A DNA stretch of 64,000 nt from Diplolepis rosae (GCA_030998225.1 JAPYXD010000698.1:5063001-5127000), one strand, 5' to 3'. Shown: positions 50,442-62,115, counted from the stretch's first letter. Numbers and translations are program-made. Notes: generated from the sequence alone by a model not told the origin.

Positions 50442-52324
50442 TTATATAAAACTAAATATTATTATTGTATTTATTACTCGTTATTATTTTTCTCTTTTGG
50501 ATTTCCTTCTTTTTCGAATTTATATTTCTAGAAGGAAGAAATTTTGATAAATAAAGAGTGTCTGTAAAGGTAAGAAGTTTACTTGATCTACTACTATAGT
50601 TTTCATTGAAGCGAGTACAATTTCGTGACGACCGACGGAATGGTCGATAGTGTGTCAGTAGGTTGCCGATTCCGATTGCACGCGCCCAAATTAGGCGCTC
50701 GATCTGGTGCGATCGAGGTCGGGCGCGTCTTTCGCCCAATACGGCACTGTCAATTTGCATCATTTCTATTCGTTCTTTTGCAAAATAAAAAATTCCGATT
50801 TGATCTTCATTAATAGGTCTTTTTTTTTCACAGAAGAAAATCAACAGTTTTGACCTGTTATAGCGTAACTTATCAATATAATTTGGAATGAAAAAAAAAG
50901 ATTGAGTTTTACTTTATCGGAATTGCCTATCCTTTCTCTCCGTGTTAAGAATTTCAAAAAAATTCTAAAAAATTTTTTTTATTAATTGGATTTTTTCAAA
51001 TTTCAAACCATTGATAATAGTAATAGTTTTCAAAATAATCACTAGAATACAAAAACTTGTACAAACTAAAGTAATTCTACCCTTGAACGTAGATAATAAA
51101 GTAAAATATACAATTTATTTGATGCAAATAAAGGAATTATGTTGATTCTACATAATAAACAACAAATTTTTTGTCTACATCGAATAAAAACTCATTTTTT
51201 TAATCATTATTCAATATTTCTGTTTTCTCCTCATTCTTTTATTTAAAACTTAAAATATATTGGTTTTTTACATGAGCTTAGACTATAAATATATAATTAA
51301 TAGATTTTTTCTGATTAAAGATTACTAAACTTGAAAAAAATTCGATTAAAGGTAATCGTAGTGCAAAAAATCAGGTTTGTGGAAAAAAAATTTCTTTGCG
51401 ATTTTAAGACTTAAAATGATTATTATTAGTCATGTTTTATGAAAGAAAAAATAATAATTTTAATAATTTTTTTTGCAATAAAATTTTTCCCTGCTGTCGC
51501 TTCTTACCAATTTAAAAAAAATGACAATTCTCATAAATATTGGCTTATTTTTTCAGGTGAAATATTTTCTACAACTCCACTGTTTCCAAATAAGAAAATA
51601 AAGATTAAAATCTTCAAATATAGTTATTTTTTAAAAACAAGGTTCTTTTGTTAAAAATTTCAACGACTTCAGCCACTGAAAACTTTACTTTTGAAATTAG
51701 AAAATATCATTAATAATCAAACATTCTAATTTTCTTTAATATTAAATTTTCTGAATACAATTCTCGTTTTCAAGATGCATATCAAACTCATGTAACTAAA
51801 AAAGGAAAAAATTGTAATGCCACGGGGAAGTTGACGAATTTAGATTCCTAGATTTTTCCATTTATTCATTTTCTTGTAAACATTCCAGTTGTTTCTTAAC
51901 TCCTATGGGTTAGGAGGTCGCGTTGAAAACAAGGAAGTGAAGATGAGAACAAACGAGTGGTAAGACCACGAAGAGCGAGTACGAGAGAGAAAGAAGAAAT
52001 GATGAACAAAGAGAAAAGTAGAGAGAATAGTAGGAAAATTTCCAATAATCAAAGGTGACGAGTGGGTAATGACCGTATTTTCAAGAAAACAAGGCCAACC
52101 GCACTTAACTACTGTAATTAACTATGATCGAGGTTGAGAGGTTCCTAGCGATTCCACCAAACAAAAAGAGGCTACACTTTAATCCTCGAGTAAAATTGGC
52201 CCTTTAAAATTATCTTTGACAATTTATAAATATTTTTTAAGTTCTGAGTAAAATTTTTATATAAAGTAGTCAGCCTCTTATCTGAACTGATATGAATATT
52301 TGATCATGAAATGATGAGTTATAA

Positions 52325-52510
52325 AATAGTTCAAGAAACTTATTAACTTTTAGCAAAGTTGGCAAATTTTAATTAGAAAAATTAGCAAAATTTAGAAAAA
52401 TTAATGATTTGTGATCTACCAAATGTTAAAGAATGCATCAGAATGCCGTAAACTTTAAAAATATTGAGTAAAGTTTTAAAATGTAGGTAACAATTTATTA
52501 AAATAATATT
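52325..52510 (-). repeat. dispersed repeat family R, inverted copy
   Basis: AACTTTTAGCAAAGTTGGCA, AGAATGCATCAGAATG-type and GAGTAAAGTTTTAAAAT segments are the reverse complement of segments in 56815-57095. Another fragment flanks the right side of family A copy 5 (53665-53740). Confidence 0.75.
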
Positions 52511-52516
52511 TTAATG

Positions 52517-52775
52517 AATTTGAAAATCTTTCTGTGGAAAAAATGACGCTTTCGACTGCGCTGGGATTCGAGCCCAGGTCTTTCGATTGCCGGTCGACTG
52601 CTCTGACCACTGAGCTACACAGGTGTCCGACATCCCTTTCTCCACAAGAAGATCTCCTTATATCGCCTAGTCGCTCAGCCTTGCGGCTGTAAATGATTTC
52701 AAATTAATTAGTTGAGTTTGAATCCCAGCGCAGTCGGAAGCGTCATTTTTTCCACAGAAAGATTTTCAAATTCTT
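52517..52775. mobile_element. inverted pair of tRNA-derived SINEs
   Basis: Left arm 52517-52572 and right arm 52725-52775 are inverted copies of the SINE tail (AATTTGAAAATCTTTCTGTG, ATGACGCTTTCGACTGCGC, TGGGATTC). The left unit keeps a nearly complete tRNA-like head on the minus strand; the right unit keeps only the B-box end on the plus strand. Confidence 0.85.
52554..52624 (-). pseudogene. tRNA-like head of SINE
   Basis: Minus strand: D-arm GCTC-AGTGGTCA-GAGC; anticodon arm with four of five pairs and loop CCGGCAA (position 33 is C where U is needed); T-arm CTGGG-CTCGAAT-CCCAG perfect; acceptor stem with five inner pairs only. Intact A and B boxes imply possible Pol III promotion, but it is not a functional tRNA. 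Confidence 0.8.
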
Positions 52776-52883
52776 TAAAATATTAAATTTATTTGCATTA
52801 TTTGCGATATAAGAGTTTGAAATTGTCTACGAGGACACCTGTCGACAACGTATCCTATCTGACACGCGACTATTAAAATAATA

Positions 52884-53664
52884 TTAAGGCTATGAATCAA
52901 TCGGACCACGTGACTAAATTATACATCTATTCGTTCATGTAAGATAATTTTTTTAATTTGCAAAGTATCTTTCTGAAAATACGTGTAATGTAAAAAAAAA
53001 ACGTGCCAAAACATTGAAAGAATTATTTCTTAGATTCTGAAACCTTCGAAACCTAGACCAAAAAAGGCGCGAAAATAAAACAAATTCTAATACTCAAAAA
53101 AAGGATTTTAAAAAATACATAAAAGTGATAAACCACAAGGAATTAAATTTCCTTAAAAAATTGAATATAATTATTCGTACTATTTTTCATGAATAAATTT
53201 GCAAGTTTGAATTTTTACGCAATTTTTTTTTTAAGTTTAGGCCGTTTCAGAATTTATCGAAAAATTAGTATAATTTTTGGCACGTATTTTTACATTTCTA
53301 GTAAATTTAGCTTTAAAATTAGACGAAGAACATCTAAAAACATCGATTATTTCAGTTATTCATAATTTAAGAAAAGTATGAAATTTTGACATTTTTCACA
53401 ATATCTTCCTCAAAAATTGACAAAAACACTTCATCATGAGGTCGTTTTATGCATAATTTTGACATCTAATGTTATTTTTGGTGAAAATTAATATTAGTCA
53501 ATATTAGATTTTATGCAGCTTACAAAAACAAAGTGAATATAATAATATGTCCAGGGACTGTATTTTCCAAATTTCCAGGAAGACATTTTGTAAAATAAAA
53601 AATATATCTTACACGAATTTTTATAGAAATTTGGTCACGTGATCTGGTTGATCCATATCCTTAA
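52884..53664. mobile_element. MITE family A copy 5, long version
   Basis: TTAAGGCTATGAATCAATCG at the left, GTTGATCCATATCCTTAA at the right. The ends share sequence with copies 3, 4 and 6, but the middle (about 53000-53550) is different and longer. No transposase frame. Confidence 0.85.
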
Positions 53665-54274
53665 ATAATTTTCAACTTGTCCACGTGTCCTAACTTTGCT
53701 CGAAAATTGAGTAAAGTTTCCCGAACTATTTTTCTCCATCAAATTATTGGAAATGACGATACGTGAGTGTTATATAATTTGCTTTTGGAATGCGAATATT
53801 TACCATAGAGAAAGATACTATATTGACTTTTCTAGAGAGAATGCATTCTAATTTGAATGAGTCATAAGGCAAAACTACTTTTCTTATTTTGAACTGTGAG
53901 AGTTATTCTACCCTCAGGTAGGTGAATCATCCGGTCAAGGCCTTATAAATTTTCACGGCCATGCCAACCACATTCTGTTATTGACAATTTTTATAAATAT
54001 TTATGAATATTCAATATATAATATTTATAAACACAATATATTTTATATTTTGAAGACTAATTACAAAATTGATTTATTCAGTTTAATTATTCAGAGCAAT
54101 CATTTCTCTACTGTTGATACTTTAAATAAATTAATTCACTTTATGAAACGCTATTAATCTGCGGTTTGTCCTGTTAAAAATGCTTCTTATTTATTACAAA
54201 ACGGCAGTGACAAATAAAATAACAAGGCACGTAAAATGTAATGAGGATATAAGTTTGTGAACATTTGAATCAAA

Positions 54275-54365
54275 TTTTAAAGTGACGTCTGATAAAATGT
54301 CTGCTATTATATTGACCCAAAATTCATAGAATTTTTTTTCGCGTTTTGCCATTAATAACCAATTT
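54275..54365. repeat. dispersed repeat family S, copy 2
   Basis: Second copy of the TATTATATTGACCCAAA ... TTCATAGAATTTTT repeat seen at 42640. Confidence 0.7.
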
Positions 54366-54462
54366 GGCATTCTTCTATAATAATAAAATTTAAAAAAAAT
54401 TTTGGTCGATTCGTATGCAAAATTTTTTATGTTTTTTCAACTTATCCGGTTTTTTTATTTAC

Positions 54463-54760
54463 AGTGATATTTTTTCAATCCGTGATGCTACATACTGGAC
54501 TACTTAATTTTGAATTGCAAGCTATGAGATAAGTTTTTGATTTCTATGATAATCCTTATTTTAATTATCTCCTATATTCTAATCTTTTACAGAAATTTTA
54601 AATTAATCTTTGAATTTATGGTACTGAAGAGGGCCCCGATATGTGACCGAAACGTTCGCCTTTCTTTCTTTTTTCGAGTATTTTTATATCTAATAGTGAT
54701 AATTTTAATCGAAGAAAATAAAAAGAATCTGACCCTATGCCAAAATAACGAGAAATGAAC
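54463..54760. repeat. dispersed repeat family P, copy 2, hammerhead-like core
   Basis: Collinear with 33151-33390 apart from an insertion of about 50 bp near 54545-54595. At 54624-54654 it reads CTGAAGA, a G/C-rich 18-nt stretch, then GAAACG. That fits the hammerhead CUGANGA...GAAA core with a weak stem II. A full ribozyme is not shown. Confidence 0.7.
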
Positions 54761-55273
54761 AAAAATTTGAATCAAACTTCATCAAATGCTACATATTCAT
54801 TTACATATTTTAATAAGTTATTTATTATCTCTTTTTCATATGCTAATTTCTAAACTCGAGATTACTTCATCAATCAGCTTTGATTATTTAATCACAACCA
54901 AGTAAAATTTACTTTCGCTTTGAAACATATAATTTTATAATGTCGGAAATTTATAAAATTTCTTATTTCTTTGGGGAAGAATAATGGAGACAAAAAACAC
55001 TTAACGTCACTGACCCAGCGCGGGGTTAAACGAATTCAGCAAATCAGTTCGCAGTTCCTTTTTGCAATTCAATAAGTTTCGGCCTTTGTATAACTGCACC
55101 AAAAGGTCTTTTCTTTTACTCAAGATTTATTATATAAAACAATAACTAAAGTAAGTATTTACAGGACAATTAAATATTCTTATCTGTTTATACATAAAAA
55201 AATATAAATATTAAAGTAATTAAAAAAAGTATACCAATATGAGATACTTTATCAAAATCTCAATCAAATATAC

Positions 55274-55880
55274 TTAAGAGCATGTGATACTTAGGAGATT
55301 AGTAAATTTTATTAATTTTAGGTTCCTATATTTTTGTGTACAAAAAATACATAAAATTTTATTATCAAAATGTGGGAAATGCTAGTGCAGATAAAAACAG
55401 ACATAGACTACTTTTGGTTTCAAAATTGAAAAAAAATTCAATTTTAACAATATATATCGGAAAAATTAAATTCATTGTCAAAACCAAAAGTGGTTTATCT
55501 ATTTCCGTTTCTATCTTCTCTACTAATTCTCAAATTTTGAAAAAAAACATTCATGTGAACAATTTGATCCATTTTCAACATTTTCGTGTCCAAAATACAT
55601 AAAATTTTATTTTCGAAATTTGTGAAATGGTAGAGAAGATGAAAACGGACGTAAATAGAGTACTTTTGGTTTTAATAATGAAAAGAAAATTTTCGATAGA
55701 TTTTCTAAAATTCAACCTTTCTATATTTTCCAAAGTAAAACTTGCCTACCTACCTATATTTTTATGTTCTCTACTATTTTCTAAATTTGGAAAACAATAT
55801 TTTATGTATTTTGAAAATAAACATGTAAAAACTTAAAATCAATAAAATTTGATAATTTCCTAAGAATCACATGTCCTTAA
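55274..55880. mobile_element. TTAA family G copy 2
   Basis: TTAAGAGCATGTGATACTTA at the left, ATCACATGTCCTTAA at the right. Inverted pairing continues through AGTAAATTTTATTAATTTTA against its complement. The AAATTTG-GAAAT-GTAGAGAAGA-AAAA module recurs inside in both orientations. Open frames at 55336 and 55627 are repeat artefacts. Confidence 0.85.
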
Positions 55881-56814
55881 TTTCGTGAAGTTTGTAATAT
55901 TGAGGCACCCGTTCTTAGCATTTCAATTCATTCGATAATGTTAACTGACTCCCCTCCTATTTTCCTCTCGCCAATAATAAACTTCTCAAAATTTTTATTT
56001 ATTTTCTGATATGAAGCAACGTAAAGATAACATAAAAGAATATCGTTTTCCTTTGTTAAGACTTTGTTATAAATTCTAGATTTTCAGTTCAGCGAGTTAT
56101 TGAATACTGTTATTAATTAATTTTCATTAAGAATTTAACTTATTGCAATTTTTTCAAGTTCTTTATTCAAATCTATTTATTGTAAAGAAATACTTTTTCC
56201 AATTTTTATAAGAATAAATCTAATTTAAACATTCTTAAGTGAGAAGGACGCATGGGGGGAATTTGGCTGAGATTTTGAAGAAAAGAAAAACAAAAGATAG
56301 AAAAAAATTCCATTACGACGGTGGAAAGATCGTGAAGGCGTTTACGACATTTTAACGATGAGGTAGCGCTTCTAAATTAAGCAGACCGTCGCTAAGCAGA
56401 CGAATCTCTTCTGCTTGCTTCAATGATAGCAATGAACAAAGTAAAAGCTTTTGATACGAGCACAATTTAAAAAATAACCCTGATAAGAATTATCTTTTCG
56501 CAACTTAAGAAACGCACAGATGTCGATACTTTCGATAGGAACTTGGCCAGTTAAAAATATGAAATAAAAAAATATTTTTTGCATATTCAAAAATAAATTT
56601 ACAATTACTTTTATTTCATTAATGCAGTAGATGTTTTTATTCTACAATCATTTATAATCTTTTTATGAAAATCATAAAAAATTTCAGTCGAAATTTATGA
56701 AAATGAATTCATATATTAATTTTTAATTGATTACCCGAAAGTGTACAGGTGAAAAAATGTTGAAGGTTGATATTTGTTTAATTTATGCAAGATACAATCT
56801 CAAACTTTGCACGG

Positions 56815-57095
56815 AGAAAAATATTTTGAAAAACTTTACTCAATTTATGAGCAAATTTGGTAACAAGTTGAAAATTATTTAATATTATTCTAATAAATTT
56901 ATTTATTTTATTTATTTATTGTAATGAATTTTTGAAATTTTACTCTAAATTATAAAAGTTTACCGAACTGTGATGCATTCTTTAAGATTTGGTACATCAA
57001 AAATTATCAATCTTTCTAATTTTGCTAATTTAAATTTGCCAACTTTGCTAAAAGTTAAGAAAATTTTCTTGAACTATTTTTCACTTTGTTTATAA
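56815..57095. repeat. dispersed repeat family R, plus copy
   Basis: Begins CACGGAGAAAAATATTTTGA (family C-like end), contains ACTTTACTCAATTTATGAGC and CCAACTTTGCTAAAAGTTAA. Reverse complement of the 52325 copy. Confidence 0.7.
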
Positions 57096-57969
57096 TTTAT
57101 ACTCAGATAAAAAAACCACGTAAATTTAATAAAATCACATCTAAACTTGATCCAAATAATAAATATTGCGTAGCTTACAAATGACTCATTATTTTTTCTC
57201 TTTATTTATAAACAATTTAATTATTTGCTCTTTATACTAACTTAATTAAAAATAGAAGTAAAAATGCCTTTAATCAAGATAATTAAACTGAAAATAACAA
57301 GACGCAAATTAAAATGACAAAAAAATAACATATTGACCTAACCGCGAGATTCTGAGGCTGGATTAAGTTGTTTTTCACTATATATCGTTTTAAAGAATCA
57401 TTAATGGCATGTAAATGGAAAGATGTAATAGCGTCCGTCAAATAATCAAAATGGAAACGTATCGATAAAAACAAGCTTTTGGTAAATAACTTTGTTTAAA
57501 ATATCCACTGATGCGTGATATGTGGAATTTATCTCTCTCAAAAAACTATAGGACCAAATGCCTCTATTTTTAAAACAAGAATAAATTACAGTTTCATACA
57601 ATTTTAATGACAAGGACAATCGAAAGGAGATTGGAAAATCAGGCAGCGTCTCTCTTTTTACGTGCGAGTTATTTCTGCCGTTCAAAGCATAAAGGTAGTT
57701 AACTACATTCGACTCTAATTCGAGAAAATCAAGAAAAACTTTTTTCTTACAGAATCAAGTGAAAAAATCATTATGTTTTTTTTGTAAAACCGTCTCTAAG
57801 ACAAGTAAGGCATGCTTAATATAATTCTTTTAAAAAAAATTGAGTTTTTCAATAACAACAATTAGTTTACATATAATACAATATATAAAATAATATATAA
57901 TACATAAATAATAATAATAATAATTTTTTGAAATGACAAACACAGTAAAACACGAAATTTCTTCAAAAA

Positions 57970-58199
57970 TCGATGTAACTGCCGTTTGCAACGTTTATAG
58001 CCAAAAAGATAAAATTTGTTTTCAATTATGATTTATTCGTTTTTAAATGATTGATTGATTAATACTTCTATTGTCATTTTCAACATCTATACACGAAAAT
58101 ATAAACTGTTTGTAAATTATTTTAAATTTTATTTGCATATGATGGAATTTTGGTTTTGTATTTTCGTTTATAAACGTTCCAAACGGCAGTTACATAAGA
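57970..58199. mobile_element. 230-bp MITE with about 28-bp TIRs
   Basis: ATGTAACTGCCGTTTGCAAC at the left and GTTCCAAACGGCAGTTACAT at the right, pairing inwards to GTTTATA/TATAAAC. Noncoding. Confidence 0.88.
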
Positions 58200-59339
58200 A
58201 TAGAATTATATAAAAAATCATTTTTGCGAAAAATGTCATTTAACGACTTTTATGCTTTGGACGGCAGATTTGCACATGGAATTTACTCTCTCTCACTCAC
58301 TTTCATGCGAAAATCCAAAAATACGAGAAGACTACGACAAATACAATAACCAGAGAGAGATTCAGATGAAATCAGTATGTGTTGGTTTTGCGTGGATTTT
58401 TACAAATACGTGTAAGTCCTTCGGTCCATGTTATTGTACATTTGCCAAACTGTGGGTAATGTCGAGGGAAACAACTTTACCTTCATTCTGTCTGGTTGAG
58501 AAAGAACATTTTCTATCGTCACTTGTGAACAAGCTGCTAACAATGTCGTCTAATTAGTAACAAACCTGCTCTTTGTTTCCCCTTTGTTGACAGTCAGGGG
58601 AGAAAAAAACAAAGTAAATGTTTTTAAGACAAGTGTGAACTTCATTTTAAAAATCATTATTCTGGGTTTTCAACTTATTGACAATTCATTGCAATATTTT
58701 TTTAAAGAGAATATAAATTAATTAAGTGAGAAAATAGTAATTAAAAAAATTCTAAATTAAATCTGATTATACAATTATAAATCAGAGAATAATGTGAGTA
58801 AAAGATTTTAGTCTATAAATCGAGAGAGAAGGGGTTAGTGAATGTAAAAGCAGCAAAGACGAAAGTGAATTTCCGTTTCCAAGGTTTCCTGATAAGGAAA
58901 ATAACCGACAGGCGGAAGTAATTATGATCGGATTTCTCGTCGCGAAGCACCAAATGCTATAGATCACCTTTTAAGTCTCCAACTTCATTTTCCAGAGAGC
59001 ATCACTTAAATAATTTAAACATTTTTTCATCTTTATATCTTAAGAGTTATTGAAAATTAGTCGAAAATTGTGTTTTGACGAAATAACTTTATTTATAACG
59101 TGATTAAATTTCTGTTGTCGAAAGATATTGTGAAAGCAGATAAACCGACAACGTCAGAAGAGTTTCAAGTCATCCATCGAGAACGTGCAAAATACTTGTA
59201 AACAAGATTTGAATAAGGTCAAAATTGATTTTATATTTTTTAATAAGATTTTTATATTTTAACCAAAATATTTGAATTTTCAAGAAAAATTAAGAATTTT
59301 TATGAAATTTTTAAATTGAGACTAGAAAAAAAAATAAAA

Positions 59340-60520
59340 GAGCCTGATTGATTGTTCACGAGGAACGATTGACAGCCTCGATCTAAGCGTCTAAGGCGAG
59401 CAAGGCCATAAAATAACAATGAAGCGTGCCATTTTTCAAAGAGATATCTACTGTTACATCAGAGTTCCGTCTCATTCGGACGCTCCTTTTCTCTTTCTCT
59501 GTTCTTATTATTGTCATCGACTACGCAACAGCAAGCTGAAGATTGTGTAACATCTTTTATTAGAGTTAGACGAATTCACCCGCTGAATCGCTTGAGAATT
59601 TGGGCTAACGGTGCATATAATTAGCCGCAAAGCGGCGATCGTGTCTAGGTCGCGCCTAATTCTCACCAGAAAAGTAACCTGTTCCCTATCCCCGCCACTG
59701 AGTCCCGTAAATTTCCACGGTCAGTCGTCGATAAGAGAAAATGATTCATTCAATTAAAAATCCGTCCATTGATCTCGAAATTAGTCCTTGCACTTCGTTT
59801 TTGGTGAGGTCGGCTCACTTCCGATCAATTTTATTAATATATCACCGATTTTATGAATTCCGGATCAATTAGTAACTTATTGTTTTTTAATGAATTTATC
59901 TCCAGTTTCTTGAAATAGATTCTCCTTTATTTGATTCATTCTTGTGGTATGGAATGTGCAAATTGTGCATTTGTATTGCGCATGTGTCAATTTTCCCATT
60001 CTCGTCTCGTGCCTGGGGGCAATGTTCCTTCCTTGGTGACAAGCCCTCTTTCACCCTCTTTTTTCTCCTCTCTCCCTTCATCGTGTTTTTTGTCGTCACT
60101 CGTCAGTGACCTACCTCAAGAGAATTTCGCCTGAGACTTTTCCGAGCACGTGTCTCTTTCGTTCCTAAGGAATAATCGTCTTTGGAATTTGGATATGCAA
60201 TTCCTGATGGATAGAGGGGGAGGAAGAGGAGGAGGACGACGAGTTCAGCTACGGGTGTAGAGGTAGTGTTTGGTGGTTTCGTTGGAGCCAGTCGGTGAGT
60301 GGCTGATTCTTGCCTCGATCCGGTCTGCTTATATATCCGCGAGGCCAAGTCACGTGGTGTCGTCGTCGTTGTCTTCCTCTTACACTCCGACTCCCCTCTT
60401 GGCAAAATCCCGGCCACAAGCAAACAACGCCCGCGCGTTCAACCTCGACACCAAAGGACCGTGAGGCTCTCATTTCAGCGCATGCGCTACGATTTATCGT
60501 TTCTCACTCACACATCAAGT
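59340..60520. promoter_or_regulatory. high-complexity, GC-richer island; possible promoter or enhancer
   Basis: Stands out from the surrounding AT-rich repeats. It contains a plus-strand TATATATCC at about 60332 and a perfect NRF-1-type palindrome GCGCATGCGC at 60478-60487. Overlapping open frames on both strands at 60103-60607 are rich in Arg, Ser, Pro and Thr and fit composition more than a protein. It may be a promoter or enhancer for ELL or for an unseen transcript. Confidence 0.4.
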
Positions 60521-60979
60521 TTTAAAAAGCCCGGAAATCATGAAAAAAAGACAGTAGTATACTTTATTAAGACTCAACTAATGAGTTTAACCTTTTTTTT
60601 TTTTTAAATTTAGACTTAAATATTGTTTTTCAAGCAAATTATTTCGTTTTATGAATTTTGAACTCAAATTTCCTTTTATAAAATCCTGTATTTAGGAGAT
60701 AATTATGAAAATTGAAATCCAATCAACTCATGGGAAATTTGGCAAAGGTACAATATGCAAATAAAATTTATGAATTCGAAAGAGAATTTTCAATTTTCTG
60801 AATTTATAAACTTTTAATTTTGCATTTCAAGATATATTTTGAGGTTAATACTTTAGGAAAAGGAAAGTTTTTTTTCCCTTAACTAATATTGTATCAATAT
60901 TTCAGAACCACTCGAATATTTTTAAGGAACAAAAATCGGATTTTTCATAGTAATAGGTAGAGGCTGAAAGTTTTTAAAG

Positions 60980-61153
60980 TACACAGAGAAAAATGGATGT
61001 TTAGAATTAACATCTAGATGTTTAACTATGGGACAGCCATGTTAAATGTTTAGTTGTAATATCTAGATATTCAGGAGTAATATCTAAGGTGTTAAAATAT
61101 GCAGAGATTAATATCTTGGATATTACAGTTGAACATCTATTTTTCCCCGTGTA
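60980..61153. mobile_element. MITE family C copy 3, TA-flanked
   Basis: TACACAGAGAAAAATGGATG ... CATCTATTTTTCCCCGTGTA. The interior repeats ACATCTAGATGTT-type palindromes (TAACATCTAG, ATATCTAGATATT). Confidence 0.9.
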
Positions 61154-61225
61154 GTAATTAAAATTCTGATATTTTTTTAAAATTTACTTTTTCTGGATTT
61201 TATATCAATACAAGGATATGGTTTA

Positions 61226-61713
61226 ATAATTTGATACTATGTTGTTGTTCATAATTGGTTTTAGGGTCCAGAAATGATAACTCAGGAAGTTATATACTAT
61301 CAAACGTTTCGACTCTGATCGGAGTCCTCATCAGTGATCTTTATTTCTTATATAATGTAAAATTTCATAGTTCCAAAATGAGGGATTGAGATACCCTCAG
61401 ATAATTATTTTACGCAAATTTTTTTCTTTTTTTGTTTCTTGATCACACACATATTTTGATTTAACTCACTGGTCTTATCTGTCTACATAGATCAGGAAAC
61501 GAAAAAAGAAAAAAATTTGCGTAAAACAATTATCTGAGGGTATCTCAATCCCTCATTTTGGAACTATGGAATTTGACATTATATAAGAAATAAAGATCAC
61601 TGATGAGGACTCCGATCAGAGTCGAAACGTTTGATAGTATATAATTTCCTGAGTTATTATTTCTGGACCCTAAAGCCAATTATGAATCAACAACATAGTA
61701 TCAAATTATTATT
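61226..61713. repeat. 488-bp palindrome, arms about 215 bp, loop about 55 bp
   Basis: Left arm 61226-61440 and right arm 61496-61713 are near-identical inverted copies (AATAATTTGATACTATGTTG at the outer edge, ATACCCTCAGATAATTATTT-type at the inner edge). Each arm carries CTGATGA, an inverted GACTC...GAGTC pair and GAAAC, a hammerhead-like core. No coding frame. Confidence 0.92.
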
Positions 61714-61749
61714 TGAGAGTCAATACAAGTCCTATTTTATGGATATGGT

Positions 61750-62115
61750 TTAAGGCCATGGATCAACCAGATAACGTGACCAAATTCCTGTAAAAGTTCG
61801 TGTAAGATAACTTTTTTCTTTTACAAAATATCTTCCTGAAAATTTGGAAAATACTACAGAACACGATGGAGAACGTCTGTCAACTTTGTATGAGTGAAAA
61901 TTTTGCAAAAATTTTTACAGTTAACTGTAATTGTCGATAAGTTTTCGAATTTTTTTCAAAATTTTTACTAAAAAGAAGTTAACAGACGTGCATTATTATC
62001 TTTTGTTACGTTTCCCAAATTATCAGAAAGATACATTGTAAATTAAAAAAGTTATCTTGCATGAACGAATAAATGTATAATTTAGTCACGTGGTTCGATT
62101 GATCCATGGCCTTAA
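61750..62115. mobile_element. MITE family A copy 6, TTAA-flanked
   Basis: TTAAGGCCATGGATCAACC and GATTGATCCATGGCCTTAA ends; the interior is a long inverted repeat shared with copies 3 and 4 (GATAACTTTTTT..., ACAGTTAACTGTAATTGTCG). Starts about 36 bp after the 61226 palindrome. Confidence 0.92.

Noticed and set aside
50452..50844. 130-codon minus frame, partly GC-rich
   Set aside because: Checked as a possible missing ELL N-terminal exon; it shows none of the expected sequence and has no good splice borders.
52554..52624. Functional tRNA gene (GGC anticodon)
   Set aside because: U33 is missing, the acceptor stem is incomplete and the sequence is part of a dispersed SINE family.
58477..58530. 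Minus-strand stretch reading ...RQNE before a GTAAAG donor as ELL exon 2
   Set aside because: The donor phase (1) does not fit the phase-0 start of the next ELL exon and the rest does not resemble ELL.
58252..58557. 101-codon plus frame
   Set aside because: No recognisable domain, no splice context, composition typical of chance.
60103..60607. Overlapping frames on both strands up to 106 codons
   Set aside because: Mutually exclusive frames in a GC-richer island; Arg/Thr/Pro bias; treated as regulatory DNA.
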